A DNA stretch of 32,841 nucleotides from MAG-121220-bin8 sp965655865 (GTDB lineage Bacteria; Bacteroidota; Bacteroidia; Flavobacteriales; Flavobacteriaceae), in assembly GCA_965655865.1 (NCBI GenBank), contig CBFHJJ010000014.1, positions 1-32,841 on the forward strand, written 5' to 3'. Position numbers and translations under genes: made by a program. Every line of letters begins with the position of its first letter. Within the stretch, counting starts at the first letter, position 1. The notes beneath the pieces were generated by a model. That model made no database searches. It had not been told where the DNA came from and was given only the letters and a program-made list of their open reading frames with translations. This document shows positions 1 to 8,215 of this stretch, piece after piece.

Positions 1-935
1 GAAAAATCGACTTCAATGTCTCTTAAATCAAAACTATCCCAACTAAAATTTCTTTTAGCTAGAAATTGCTCCTCAGTTTGTACATAAAATTCTGCTAAAC
101 TTGAATCTCCAGATGTCACCATCATATCCTCAGTAACATATTTTTTCCATTCTTCAAGATTTTGATCTTCTATTGCTTGTTGTACAGTCGTTTGAGCTTC
201 TTTTAAATCTTCTGTTAATTTTTCTTTATTTAAATTTCTCCAGTATGTAACTAATTTTGGTTGATATGGTGAAGCAAACGGAGCATTATCATATGCTTTT
301 AACTGATTGTTAAAAGCCTTTTGATAATCACCTTCCATTTCAGCAATTTCAGCTCTTGAATCTAAAGCGTTAAGTCCATCGTGTAATCTAAGTGAATAAT
401 CAAGTGATTTATAAGCAGAGTCATAATCACCTTCTCTTGCAAATGCATATGCTATTGTATTATATGCTCCAGCTGCAAGTGCAGGAAATTTTTCTGCAAA
501 AGCTTTATTTGCATCAGTATCTTGTCCAGAATTTAACCAATTAATTAATGCGTTATTAGGGTGGTTATTTAAAGCCTTTTGAGCTGCTTCATTAAACTTA
601 TCATTAGGTGTTGATAAAAGCGAATACCATGCTTTTTCAACATCTGAAAGTTGTTTTACATTGATTGTTTTTAATTTTTCAGTTCTAGTTCCATTATTAT
701 TTCCAGCAGCAGCAGCTAATACTAAATTAGCACACTCACAATCTTTATCAACAACTAATGCAGCTTTTGCCATTCCAATTGCAGTTAAATGCTCAAGATT
801 AGAAAGTGAAGTTATAGCTTCATTTACGATTTCAGAAGCTTTTTTGTTACAAGAAGTATCTTCAATCCATTGTTGTGCATTTGCATTTACTAAAAACGTA
901 AATGTCAAAATAGAGGTCAGTAATATTTTTTTCAT
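1..935 (-). CDS. Exported helical-repeat (TPR-like) protein with probable C-terminal SnoaL/NTF2-like domain, 3' end missing
   Basis: The reading frame starts at the ATG at 933-935 and stays open for 311 codons to the left edge, so the C-terminus is missing. It opens with a typical signal peptide (MKKILLTSILTFTFLVNANA, cleavage near residue 20). A cysteine-bearing segment follows (DTSCNKK near 26; DKDCECANLVLAAAAG near 60), then a long helical stretch with TPR-like pairs (AYNTIAYAFAREGDYDSAYKSLDYSLRLHDG; RAEIAEMEGDYQKAFNNQLKAYDNAP). The last visible 60 residues (AIEDQNLEEWKKYVTEDM...) resemble the start of a SnoaL/NTF2-like fold, which is inference from pattern only. The likely location is the periplasm or cell surface. 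I do not recognise a specific family and assign no function. The gene lies outside the putative island described for 1.02-14.79 kb and is probably backbone. Confidence 0.8.
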   Translation of the reverse strand, partial: MKKILLTSILTFTFLVNANAQQWIEDTSCNKKASEIVNEAITSLSNLEHLTAIGMAKAALVVDKDCECANLVLAAAAGNNNGTRTEKLKTINVKQLSDVEKAWYSLLSTPNDKFNEAAQKALNNHPNNALINWLNSGQDTDANKAFAEKFPALAAGAYNTIAYAFAREGDYDSAYKSLDYSLRLHDGLNALDSRAEIAEMEGDYQKAFNNQLKAYDNAPFASPYQPKLVTYWRNLNKEKLTEDLKEAQTTVQQAIEDQNLEEWKKYVTEDMMVTSGDSSLAEFYVQTEEQFLAKRNFSWDSFDLRDIEVDF

Positions 936-1021
936 AATTATTAATTTTTATAAAATAAATATATGAAAAAAACAATTAACATTCATTAAAGTATGTTTTA
1001 TTTTTTTAAAAAATATAATAA

Positions 1022-1059
1022 AAAAACCCCATGTAAATCAATGACTTACAAGGGTTTTT
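1022..1059 (-). terminator. Rho-independent terminator downstream of the ECF sigma gene
   Basis: Read on the minus strand this is an A5-CCC...GGGG-T6 hairpin: about 14 paired positions, a 9-nt loop and one extra unpaired base, ending in a T run. It lies 35 bp past the stop of the sigma factor gene. It differs by only one inserted base from the terminator after tRNA-Ser at 14737-14773. The hairpin can work in both directions, but the only gene ending nearby is the sigma factor. Confidence 0.75.
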
Positions 1060-1073
1060 ACAGAGAGACGAGG
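1022..1073 (-). repeat. Decayed copy of the tRNA-Ser 3' end plus its terminator (candidate attL)
   Basis: This 52-nt stretch aligns with 14737-14787 with one single-base indel and three mismatches. All three are G in the intact copy and A here on the plus strand. The aligned part covers the terminator hairpin (28 consecutive identical bases at 1032-1059) and then 13-14 nt matching the 3' strand of the T-stem, the acceptor strand and the discriminator of tRNA-Ser(GCU). Similarity stops at 1074, so no functional tRNA is present. Both copies have the same orientation. Confidence 0.7.
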
Positions 1074-1093
1074 TTTGTTTTTTTATAAAATAG

Positions 1094-1648
1094 CTATTCT
1101 TTAGTATTTTCAACCTTGTTTCTTAGAAATTTGAACGCTTTTGTTATATGAGCTTCAACAGCTTTAATTGAAATTTTATTATAATCAGCAATCTCCTGAT
1201 TAGTAAGTCCATGTTTCTTTTTTAGAGTAAATATCATTTTAGTTTTTTCTGGAAGTTCATTAATTAATGAATTCATTCTATCTATATTTTTTGATAGATC
1301 TTCGTCAGAATTATTACTTAATTGTTGTTCTAAAATAGAATAGTATTGTTCGTGCAATCTTGTTAATGATTTGTTTTGGTGATAATGAGTAATAAATTTG
1401 TTGTAAACCGACTTGTATAGAAAAGATTCCATTGAATATTGAGGCTTTAATTTGTATCGATATTCATAGAAATTAATAAAAACCTGTTGAACAATATCTG
1501 ATGCAATAGAATGGTCAAATGATAAACTAAGAGCATAGCCAAAGAGTTTATCGCTATATTTTTGAACAACTTCTCTCCATGCTTTTTCGCTTCCTTCTTG
1601 AAGTTTAGTAATAAGAATTTTATTTTTCTCAATACAGTTTTGATCCAT
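1094..1648 (-). CDS. ECF RNA polymerase sigma factor, FecI-like
   Basis: A cytoplasmic sigma factor of 184 residues, the usual ECF length. Sigma-2 is at about residues 28-65 (YSDKLFGYALSLSFDHSIASDIVQQVFINFYEYR), and a sigma-4 helix-turn-helix is at about 130-178 (INELPEKTKMIFTLKKKHGLTNQEIADYNKISIKAVEAHI). It has no ECF-associated extra domain. The ATG at 1646-1648 is the first good start. It is transcribed divergently from fecR (123 bp between starts). Next comes a SusC with an STN domain, so sigma, FecR and SusC form the classical trans-envelope switch: substrate-loaded SusC signals through FecR and frees this factor to transcribe the locus. The function is established for the family; its target promoter here is inferred. 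Confidence 0.93.
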   Translation of the reverse strand: MDQNCIEKNKILITKLQEGSEKAWREVVQKYSDKLFGYALSLSFDHSIASDIVQQVFINFYEYRYKLKPQYSMESFLYKSVYNKFITHYHQNKSLTRLHEQYYSILEQQLSNNSDEDLSKNIDRMNSLINELPEKTKMIFTLKKKHGLTNQEIADYNKISIKAVEAHITKAFKFLRNKVENTKE

Positions 1649-1744
1649 TTAAAATCATTTAATATGTATTAAATCTATAAATATTTTTTATAACTGTTAA
1701 AAATTTTACTTTTTATTTACGAATTCTTTAATTATTTAGGGTTT

Positions 1745-1752
1745 TAATTTTG
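1745..1752 (+). promoter_or_regulatory. Candidate -7 promoter box for fecR
   Basis: TAATTTTG fits the Bacteroidota -7 consensus TAnnTTTG and lies 19 bp before the fecR ATG. No convincing TTG element is visible at -33, so the promoter may be weak or need another sigma factor. Confidence 0.35.
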
Positions 1753-1771
1753 GAGTTTGTAATAATGATAT

Positions 1772-2920
1772 ATGATGGAAAGCAAAATAGAAAAAATTAT
1801 ATTAAAATTTTTTGATAATGGGGCTTCATTAACGGAGTTAAATACTCTTTTGAATTGGATTAATAATGAAAAGAACTATGCTCACTATGTCGAGTATATT
1901 TCAATAAATCACTTAACAAACTTAGCTTTGAATAAATTAGATCAAGAACAAATTATAGAAGAAATTAATTCAAGAATTAATTCTAACAAAAAACCTTCAA
2001 TTAAAAAAAGAGCCCTTGTTTTTACAAACGTAGCTTATGTGCTTTGTTCTTTAGTAGTAATTATTTATTTGTTTTCAGCGGAAAATTTAAATGATGATTT
2101 AAAATCTATAGATCCAAACATGATCACTTTAACAACAGAAAATGGTAATGTAATTGATTTAGAAAATTTAAAAGAAAATCAAACTAAGATTAATAATAAT
2201 ATTTTGGTGAATCAGAATAGTGGTACACTTTATTATAAAAATGATCCAATAGTTGAATCTTTGACATATAATACCATTAATGTTCCTTATGGAAAAGTAT
2301 TTAATCTTGAACTTTCCGATGGAACTATGGTTTATTTAAATTCTGGAACATCCTTAAAATATCCTGTTAATTTCATTAAGAATCTTGATAGAGAAGTTTT
2401 TATTGATGGAGAAGCTTTCTTTGAAGTTAATACTAATAAATCTCAATTCATAGTATCTTCTAATAATGCCTCAGCGTATGTTTATGGAACTAAATTTAAC
2501 TTTAAAGATTATCCTGAAGATAACTTTTCGGAAGTTATTTTAACAGAAGGAAGTTTAGGTGTAAGTGAGATTTCGGATAATCTTAAAAATAATGAGATTT
2601 TAATGATCAAACCTGGAGAAAGAGCTAAAGTTAATTATTCTAGTGGTGAAATAGATCGCTCTAGAGTCAACACTTCTCTGTATACATCATGGATAGATGG
2701 TAGAGTAGCATTTAGAAATGAAAGTCTTCCTGGAATGATCCGAAAACTAGAAAGAATTTATAATGTCATAATTATTAATAACAATAAAGACATAGTAGAA
2801 AAATATTTTACCGCAACCATACTATATAAAGAAGAATCGATTAATGATGTTCTTTCTTATTTAGGTGAAGTATATGGGTTAGAATACCAAATAATAGATA
2901 ACAAAATATTAATTGAATGA
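1772..2920 (+). CDS. FecR-family anti-sigma factor (trans-membrane regulator)
   Basis: Inner-membrane sigma regulator of 382 residues with the standard layout. A cytoplasmic helical segment (1-80) should bind the sigma factor. One transmembrane helix follows at about 81-102 (ALVFTNVAYVLCSLVVIIYLFS). The periplasmic FecR domain spans about 167-270 (INVPYGKVFNLELSDGTMVYLNSGTSLKYP and DREVFIDGEAFFEV), and a C-terminal DUF4974-type domain about 300-382 (DGRVAFRNESLPGMIRKLERIYNV) contacts the STN domain of the receptor. Two ATGs stand in tandem (1772 and 1775); either is acceptable. It is divergent from the sigma gene and upstream of susC. The stop codon lies within an 80-bp sequence that is repeated after the N run. 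Confidence 0.95.
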   Translation: MMESKIEKIILKFFDNGASLTELNTLLNWINNEKNYAHYVEYISINHLTNLALNKLDQEQIIEEINSRINSNKKPSIKKRALVFTNVAYVLCSLVVIIYLFSAENLNDDLKSIDPNMITLTTENGNVIDLENLKENQTKINNNILVNQNSGTLYYKNDPIVESLTYNTINVPYGKVFNLELSDGTMVYLNSGTSLKYPVNFIKNLDREVFIDGEAFFEVNTNKSQFIVSSNNASAYVYGTKFNFKDYPEDNFSEVILTEGSLGVSEISDNLKNNEILMIKPGERAKVNYSSGEIDRSRVNTSLYTSWIDGRVAFRNESLPGMIRKLERIYNVIIINNNKDIVEKYFTATILYKEESINDVLSYLGEVYGLEYQIIDNKILIE

Positions 2921-2973
2921 AATAAATAAAAATTTAAAAAGGCTATTGCTGTAACAATAGCCCTATTAAAATA
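2894..2973 (+). repeat. 80-bp sequence duplicated across the assembly gap, left copy
   Basis: Identical base for base to 3071-3150. The left copy ends exactly at the first N and the right copy begins exactly after the last N. It covers the last codons of fecR and the following hairpin. This is what two overlapping but unmerged contigs look like after scaffolding. Confidence 0.95.
2941..2962 (+). promoter_or_regulatory. Hairpin between fecR and susC
   Basis: A perfect 8-bp stem, GGCTATTG / CAATAGCC, around a 6-nt loop CTGTAA. It appears again at 3118-3139 because of the assembly duplication. No T run follows, so it is not a standard terminator. It may stabilise or process the susC transcript, or attenuate read-through from fecR; the role is inferred. 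Confidence 0.5.
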
Positions 2974-3070
2974 NNNNNNNNNNNNNNNNNNNNNNNNNNN
3001 NNNNNNNNNNNNNNNNNNNNNNNNNNNNNNNNNNNNNNNNNNNNNNNNNNNNNNNNNNNNNNNNNNNNNN
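2974..3070. other. Scaffold gap of 97 N
   Basis: Unknown bases between fecR and susC. The identical 80-bp flanks suggest the true sequence has no gap here. Collapsing the duplication would leave about 108 bp between the fecR stop and the susC start. Confidence 0.98.
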
Positions 3071-3150
3071 ATAGATAACAAAATATTAATTGAATGAAAT
3101 AAATAAAAATTTAAAAAGGCTATTGCTGTAACAATAGCCCTATTAAAATA
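3071..3150 (+). repeat. 80-bp sequence duplicated across the assembly gap, right copy
   Basis: Exact copy of 2894-2973, including a second appearance of the fecR stop region and the GGCTATTG/CAATAGCC hairpin (3118-3139). It is not expected to be a real second copy. Confidence 0.95.
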
Positions 3151-3182
3151 GTAACCATTAAAACGAGAACCATTAAAATAAT
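3138..3182 (+). repeat. Three 15-bp tandem units upstream of susC
   Basis: Units start at 3138, 3153 and 3168, with a shared ATTAAAA core in the same place in each. The last two share 11 bp (AACCATTAAAA). The array ends 23 bp before the susC ATG, where an activator or sigma-factor site would sit. The left contig breaks inside the first unit, so the true unit number may be misassembled. Confidence 0.5.
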
Positions 3183-3205
3183 CACTAATTAAAAAAAACA
3201 AATTT

Positions 3206-6200
3206 ATGAAACTTAACCACTTATTGTCAAGTAATTGGCAGTATAATTTAAAAAAGCTAGCAAATATTGTGAAGATTTCTTTTTTACTTTCTGTAATGAT
3301 GACTCTTTCATCCTTTGCACACACGAGAATTTACTCGCAAGAGAAAATTTCAGTAAATGTTGAAAATACTGAAATTATAAATATTCTGGATAACATAGAG
3401 TCAACAACTGATTTAAGATTTTTTTATGATAATGATATTTATGATTTTAAGAAAAAAATAACTTTATCTGTTAAAGAAGTTACAATAGCAAAAGCTATTA
3501 GCTTAATTTTTGAAAATAATATTGATTTTAGATTAAAACAAAATGTTGTTATTCTAGAGAAAGCAGAATTATTAGAAAAAAACATTGTACTTGATACTGA
3601 ACAAGATGAGATTGAGCAAAGAATTATTTCGGGATTAATCACAGACAATTTTGGTAGTCCCCTTCCTGGAGCTACTGTTATTGAAGTTGGAACTAACAAC
3701 GGAACAACATCTGATTTCGACGGTAATTTTTCAATTGCTTTAGAAAATGATGAAGCATCATTACAAATTTCTTTTATTGGATTTGTAAGTCAAACAGTTG
3801 TTGTTGGAAATTCTAATAGTATTAATATTCAATTAAGCCTTGATGAATCTTCTCTTGATGAAATTATTGTAACAGGATATGGAACTACAAAAAAAGGGGA
3901 CATAACATCTTCAATCTCTGTTTTAGATTTAGACGGAGTTGGCGAAAAGGCAATTACAGATGTTGGACAAATGTTAGCTGGAAGATCAGCTGGAGTAAGA
4001 GTAGTTCAAGGTTCAGGACAACCTGGAGCTGCACCTACAATATTTATTCGTGGTTTATCATCACTTTCTGGAAATACACAGCCACTTTATGTAATTGATG
4101 GTGTAGTAAGTTATTCACTTGGTGCACTAGATCCTAATAATATTGAGGATATAACTGTATTAAAAGATGCTTCTGCAGCTGGTATTTACGGAGCTGCTGG
4201 TGCTAGTAATGGAGTAGTTTTAGTAACTACGAAAAAAGGAAGAAAAGGAGAATATAAAGTAAGTGTTAATAGTTATGCTGGGTTTTCTAGTGTAATAAAA
4301 ACAATTCCTGTTTTAGATAATGCTGGAACAGTTGACTACTTTAATGATTTGAATGGTAGCGGTTCTTCTATCCCTGCATCAGAATTAGCAACCGATAATA
4401 ATTGGCAAGATTTAATTTACAGAGAAGCTGCTCCGGTAACAGGTGTTAATGCTGCAATATCAGGTGGGGGAGAAAACGGATCTTTTTTCGTTGGTTTAGG
4501 ATATCTTGATCAAGATGGAATTGTAGTTTCATCTGGAAATAAAAGATACTCATTGTCTATAAATTTAGATCAAACTATTAATGAATGGCTATCTTTTGGA
4601 TCTCATTTCAATTACACAAGATCTAATGTTAAAACAATACCTGATAACATGGCTGCTAGATTTGGAGGAGCTATTCAAGCTGCCTTAGTAACTCCTAGAT
4701 TTCAGCCTATTTTTAATGATGATGGGACATACTCAACTCAAGCAAGGACTCAGGGAGGATTAAATAATCCTTTAGGATATATCTATGGAAATGATAATTT
4801 GAATGTGATCAATAATATTGTTACAGATGTTAATTTTACTGCAAAAATTAATAGTGACTTATCATTTAAAACACAAATGGGTGTTGTTCTTTTAAATAAC
4901 CATTATTCTTCTTTTAAAGATCCTAGGCTAACATCTGAAGCTAAAGGGATTAAAGGTGAAGGCTCACTGAACACTGGTGAGGCAATTCGTTTTATATTCG
5001 ATAATACTTTTAATTATGATAAAACCTTTGATAAACATCAACTTGGAGTTATTGTTGGAAGTAGTATTTCTGAAGAAAAAATACACACAAGCCTACAAAC
5101 TAAAAGAAATTTTGCTAATGCAAATATTAGAACGCTTAATTCAGCTTCAGAAACCATAGTCAATTCTGCTTCAAAAAATGCTTGGTCATTACTATCATAT
5201 TTTGCTAGAGCAAATTATAGCTTTGATGACAAATACTTAATAACTGCGTCTTTTAGAACAGATGGCTCATCTAGACTTCCTGAAGATAATAGATGGGAAT
5301 CTTTCAAAACAATTTCTGCGGGATGGAAGATTTTTAAAGAAGATTTTATGAGTGATGTTGATTTTATTAGTGATTTAAAGCTAAGAGTTGGATATGGTGA
5401 AACAGGAAATTTACCTGCAGGCACAAATTCTTATGCTTATAGATTATTATTTAATGAATATGCTATTGATACATTCACTACTGGTCCTGGTGTATGGCTA
5501 GGTCTTTCCTCTGGAAATAATAATCTTCAATGGGAAACTTCTGATCAATTTAACGTTGGTATTGATTTTTCTGCCTTTGATAATAGATTATATTTTTCTG
5601 CTGATTATTACTCTAAGAAGACTAATAATATGATTTATCCACTTTCATTACCATGGCATACTGGTTTCTTTGACCAAATAGTAAATTTAGATGGACAAAT
5701 TGAAAATACAGGATTTGAATTTGCTATTAATGCCAATTTAGTTGAAAAAGATGATTTTAGTTGGAGTACAGCTTTTAACATGTCTTTCAATGATAATGTA
5801 GTTACAAATATTCCTGATACAGCAATTATAACTGACGGTTGGTTGCAAAACCTTGGAGGAAATGTAACTATAACTAAAAATGATTTGCCAATAGGTAGTT
5901 TTTGGGGTAAGATAAGTGAAGGAGTTGACCCTCAAACAGGAGATTTAATATTTGCTGATAATGGAAAGTTTCAATTTATGGGAAGTCCTCTACCTGATTT
6001 TACGTATGGGTTTGTAAATGAAATTAACTATAAAAATTGGGATTTAAATATTGTTATTGATGGTGTTTCTGGAAATGAAGTTTATAACACAGGAAGACAA
6101 GAACTTGAAGAAATGAGATTGCTTCATAATCAATCTGCTGATATTGTAAATCGTTGGAGAAAACCGGGGGATATAACTAATATTCCTAGAGCAACAATTT

Positions 6201-6493
6201 TAGATCAGAATGGTAATTCAAAAATTAGTAGTCGTTTCGTTGAAGACGGTTCATACCTTAGAGTAAGAGATATTAGTTTATCCTACGATTTTGAAGAAAA
6301 TGTAATTAAAGGTTTAAATATTAGTGGCCTTAGATTATATGCTAATTTAAAAAACTGGTTTACTATTACTGATTATACTGGATATACTCCAGAAATAAAC
6401 AGAGGTGGTTCGTCAGCAACAATTCAAGGTGTTGACTATGGAACATACCCACAGCCCAAAACATTTAATGTTGGAATGAATATCGAATTTTAA
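3206..6493 (+). CDS. SusC-type TonB-dependent outer-membrane transporter with STN signalling domain
   Basis: Outer-membrane glycan importer of 1095 residues. Order of parts: signal peptide (about 1-45); STN domain (about 46-118, KISVNVENTEIINILDNIE...), which passes a ligand signal to FecR; carboxypeptidase-regulatory-like beta domain (about 140-212, ISGLITDNFGSPLPGATVIE...); TonB-box-like LDEIIVTGYGT (218-227); plug (about 230-345, with QPLYVIDGV and NNIEDITVLKDASAAGIYG); then the 22-strand barrel to the terminal NVGMNIEF. It pairs with the SusD that follows 11 bp later; SusC is the pore and SusD the lid. The STN domain and the adjacent sigma/FecR pair imply substrate-induced expression. The substrate cannot be read from the sequence; neighbouring GH92 and sulfatase genes point to a mannose-containing, possibly sulfated glycan. 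Confidence 0.97.
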   Translation: MKLNHLLSSNWQYNLKKLANIVKISFLLSVMMTLSSFAHTRIYSQEKISVNVENTEIINILDNIESTTDLRFFYDNDIYDFKKKITLSVKEVTIAKAISLIFENNIDFRLKQNVVILEKAELLEKNIVLDTEQDEIEQRIISGLITDNFGSPLPGATVIEVGTNNGTTSDFDGNFSIALENDEASLQISFIGFVSQTVVVGNSNSINIQLSLDESSLDEIIVTGYGTTKKGDITSSISVLDLDGVGEKAITDVGQMLAGRSAGVRVVQGSGQPGAAPTIFIRGLSSLSGNTQPLYVIDGVVSYSLGALDPNNIEDITVLKDASAAGIYGAAGASNGVVLVTTKKGRKGEYKVSVNSYAGFSSVIKTIPVLDNAGTVDYFNDLNGSGSSIPASELATDNNWQDLIYREAAPVTGVNAAISGGGENGSFFVGLGYLDQDGIVVSSGNKRYSLSINLDQTINEWLSFGSHFNYTRSNVKTIPDNMAARFGGAIQAALVTPRFQPIFNDDGTYSTQARTQGGLNNPLGYIYGNDNLNVINNIVTDVNFTAKINSDLSFKTQMGVVLLNNHYSSFKDPRLTSEAKGIKGEGSLNTGEAIRFIFDNTFNYDKTFDKHQLGVIVGSSISEEKIHTSLQTKRNFANANIRTLNSASETIVNSASKNAWSLLSYFARANYSFDDKYLITASFRTDGSSRLPEDNRWESFKTISAGWKIFKEDFMSDVDFISDLKLRVGYGETGNLPAGTNSYAYRLLFNEYAIDTFTTGPGVWLGLSSGNNNLQWETSDQFNVGIDFSAFDNRLYFSADYYSKKTNNMIYPLSLPWHTGFFDQIVNLDGQIENTGFEFAINANLVEKDDFSWSTAFNMSFNDNVVTNIPDTAIITDGWLQNLGGNVTITKNDLPIGSFWGKISEGVDPQTGDLIFADNGKFQFMGSPLPDFTYGFVNEINYKNWDLNIVIDGVSGNEVYNTGRQELEEMRLLHNQSADIVNRWRKPGDITNIPRATILDQNGNSKISSRFVEDGSYLRVRDISLSYDFEENVIKGLNISGLRLYANLKNWFTITDYTGYTPEINRGGSSATIQGVDYGTYPQPKTFNVGMNIEF

Positions 6494-6504
6494 AAAACAT
6501 CTAA

Positions 6505-8058
6505 ATGAAAAATTATATAACAATTAAAAAAAACAATAAAACAATGAAAAATGTATTTAATATAAATTTAATATTAGCAATGATGCTAATACTTTTTAAC
6601 TCATGTTCTGAAGACTTTTTAGATAAGGCACCCTTAGACGAATTAACTGTTGATGGTGCATTTAATGATAAAGCAGATGCTGAGTTAGCTTTAAATGGAG
6701 CATACGGAACTATGGTAACTAATGATCCACACACATACAGATGGTTCTATACTATTGTTGGAGATATGAGAGCAGATAATTCACATGGAGGACCTCCAGG
6801 AACTATTACCAATTGTGAATTATTGGAATCATTAGCTGGTGATCTTGAACCAGGAATATGGAACTGGTATGAAGCCTATAAATATTCAGCAGCAGCTAAT
6901 ATCATTCTTGATAATGTTCCAAATATTGAAGATCCTAATTTTTCCGATTCTGAAAGAAAAAATATTTTAGGACAAGCTTATTTTTTAAGAGCTTTTCATT
7001 ACTATCACTTAGCTAGACAGTACAGAGATGTTCCATTAATTTTATCACAAGATGGTGACTTACTTCCAGCGAAAAGTCCTGAAGTTGAGGTCTATGCTCA
7101 AATTGTAAAAGATTTAGAACTGGCTGAAAGTTATTTACCTACAGAACATGCAAATCGATTTTTAACAAGTTCTAGGGGAACAAAAGGATCTGCTCAATCA
7201 CTTTTAGCAAAAGTATATGTAGAAACTGGAGATTATGCAAAAGCAGCAGAATATGCAGGTAAGGTTATGGACAGTGGTGTTTATTCTTTAGTGGATACAT
7301 ACGATCACTTATGGGACGGTAATCATCAAAATACAACTGAATCAATTTTTGAACTTCAACATGTTGCTAGCACAATGACTGGTACATATCATCCAGCACA
7401 AATGCTTCCACCGGGAGATTTAACAATTCATGAAGCTGACAAACCAGGAGAGGGAGTTGGCTGGGCTTTTCCTAGATTTAATGTACTCAATCATGAGCTT
7501 ATTGAAGCTTTTGATGAAATGGGAGATTCTATAAGAAAATGGTCATCAACTCTTACAGTAACTGATAGATCTTTAATGTCAGATCCTCCTCTTGGATTTG
7601 CTGACCCAACTGAACCAGTTTCACATACTTATAAAAATGGAAGACATTGGGATGGGTTTTCAGGTCGTTGGAATATATTATTAATGCGTTATTCAGATAT
7701 CATATTGCTTAGAGCAGAAGCTCTTAATCAAATAGGTCAAACTGCACAAGCAATAACTTATCTTAACCAAGTTCGTGCGAGAGTTAAACTTGCCCCAACT
7801 ACAGCAGCATCTCAATCTGAAGTTGCATTGGCTATTTTAAAAGAACGAAGATTAGAGTTAGCAATGGAAGGTCAAAGATTCTGGGACTTAAAACGTTACT
7901 ATGGGGAAGAAGGTCTTGTAACTTACTTAAAAGGACTTACTGATACAGGTGGAAATAACTTAGGTAAAAATCCTACTAGTGTAGATCAATTGTATTTACC
8001 AATTCCTCAAAGAGATTTAGATATCAATCCAAATTTAGTACAAAACCCAGGTTATTAA
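6505..8058 (+). CDS. SusD/RagB-family surface glycan-binding lipoprotein
   Basis: Surface lipoprotein partner of SusC, 517 residues as written. The lipobox is LFNSC with Cys34, followed by the SusD opening SEDFLDKAPLDELTVDGAFN. TPR-like helices of the SusD fold run through the middle (ILGQAYFLRAFHYYHLARQYRDVPLI, SLLAKVYVETGDYAKAAEYAGKVMDSG). The C-terminal RagB/SusD part contains ILLRAEALNQIG, LNQVRARV and LKERRLELAMEGQRFWDLKRYY. An in-frame ATG at 6544 (residue 14) gives a more typical lipoprotein signal peptide (MKNVFNINLILAMMLILFNSC) and is probably the real start. It lies 11 bp after susC in the same operon and is followed by a strong terminator at 8106-8143, so the operon core may be a susCD transcript. 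Confidence 0.96.
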   Translation: MKNYITIKKNNKTMKNVFNINLILAMMLILFNSCSEDFLDKAPLDELTVDGAFNDKADAELALNGAYGTMVTNDPHTYRWFYTIVGDMRADNSHGGPPGTITNCELLESLAGDLEPGIWNWYEAYKYSAAANIILDNVPNIEDPNFSDSERKNILGQAYFLRAFHYYHLARQYRDVPLILSQDGDLLPAKSPEVEVYAQIVKDLELAESYLPTEHANRFLTSSRGTKGSAQSLLAKVYVETGDYAKAAEYAGKVMDSGVYSLVDTYDHLWDGNHQNTTESIFELQHVASTMTGTYHPAQMLPPGDLTIHEADKPGEGVGWAFPRFNVLNHELIEAFDEMGDSIRKWSSTLTVTDRSLMSDPPLGFADPTEPVSHTYKNGRHWDGFSGRWNILLMRYSDIILLRAEALNQIGQTAQAITYLNQVRARVKLAPTTAASQSEVALAILKERRLELAMEGQRFWDLKRYYGEEGLVTYLKGLTDTGGNNLGKNPTSVDQLYLPIPQRDLDINPNLVQNPGY

Positions 8059-8105
8059 AAAGGTTGAAGATTAATAAAGTTTTTGTTTGAGTTAATATTT
8101 TGGAT

Positions 8106-8143
8106 AAAATTACTCTTCAATAATATTGGAGAGTAATTTTTTT
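8106..8143 (+). terminator. Intrinsic terminator after susD
   Basis: AAAATTACTCT (8106-8116) pairs with AGAGTAATTTT (8130-8140). The stem extends through a T-G wobble and CAAT/ATTG to a 3-nt loop, about 16 paired positions, followed by TTT. It separates susCD from the GH92 gene, so the enzymes may be expressed at a lower level by read-through or from their own promoter. Confidence 0.75.
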
Positions 8144-8193
8144 ATCTAATTAACAAAAATAGAAATCACTTTTACTTTAAAACTTACTCCAAA

Positions 8194-8202
8194 CGTTTTA
8201 AA
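8194..8202 (+). promoter_or_regulatory. CGTTTTAAA motif before the GH92 start
   Basis: CGTTTTAAA begins 22 bp upstream of the ATG and contains part of the palindrome AAACGTTT (8191-8198). The same nonamer occurs at 10558-10566, 20 bp before the start of the transporter gene. A shared regulatory site is possible, but chance is likely in AT-rich DNA. Confidence 0.2.
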
Positions 8203-8215
8203 AAAATAAATTATT

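Noticed and set aside
661..966. Open frame on the plus strand opposite the left-edge gene
   Set aside because: It is antisense to a frame with a signal peptide and TPR-like repeats, and its translation has no recognisable features.
2894..3150. Genuine 80-bp biological direct repeat
   Set aside because: Both copies abut the N run exactly, which is the signature of an unmerged assembly overlap.
2857..3324. Minus-strand frame spanning the N run
   Set aside because: It exists only because N codons are not stops and because the 80-bp duplicate is repeated in it; it overlaps fecR and susC.
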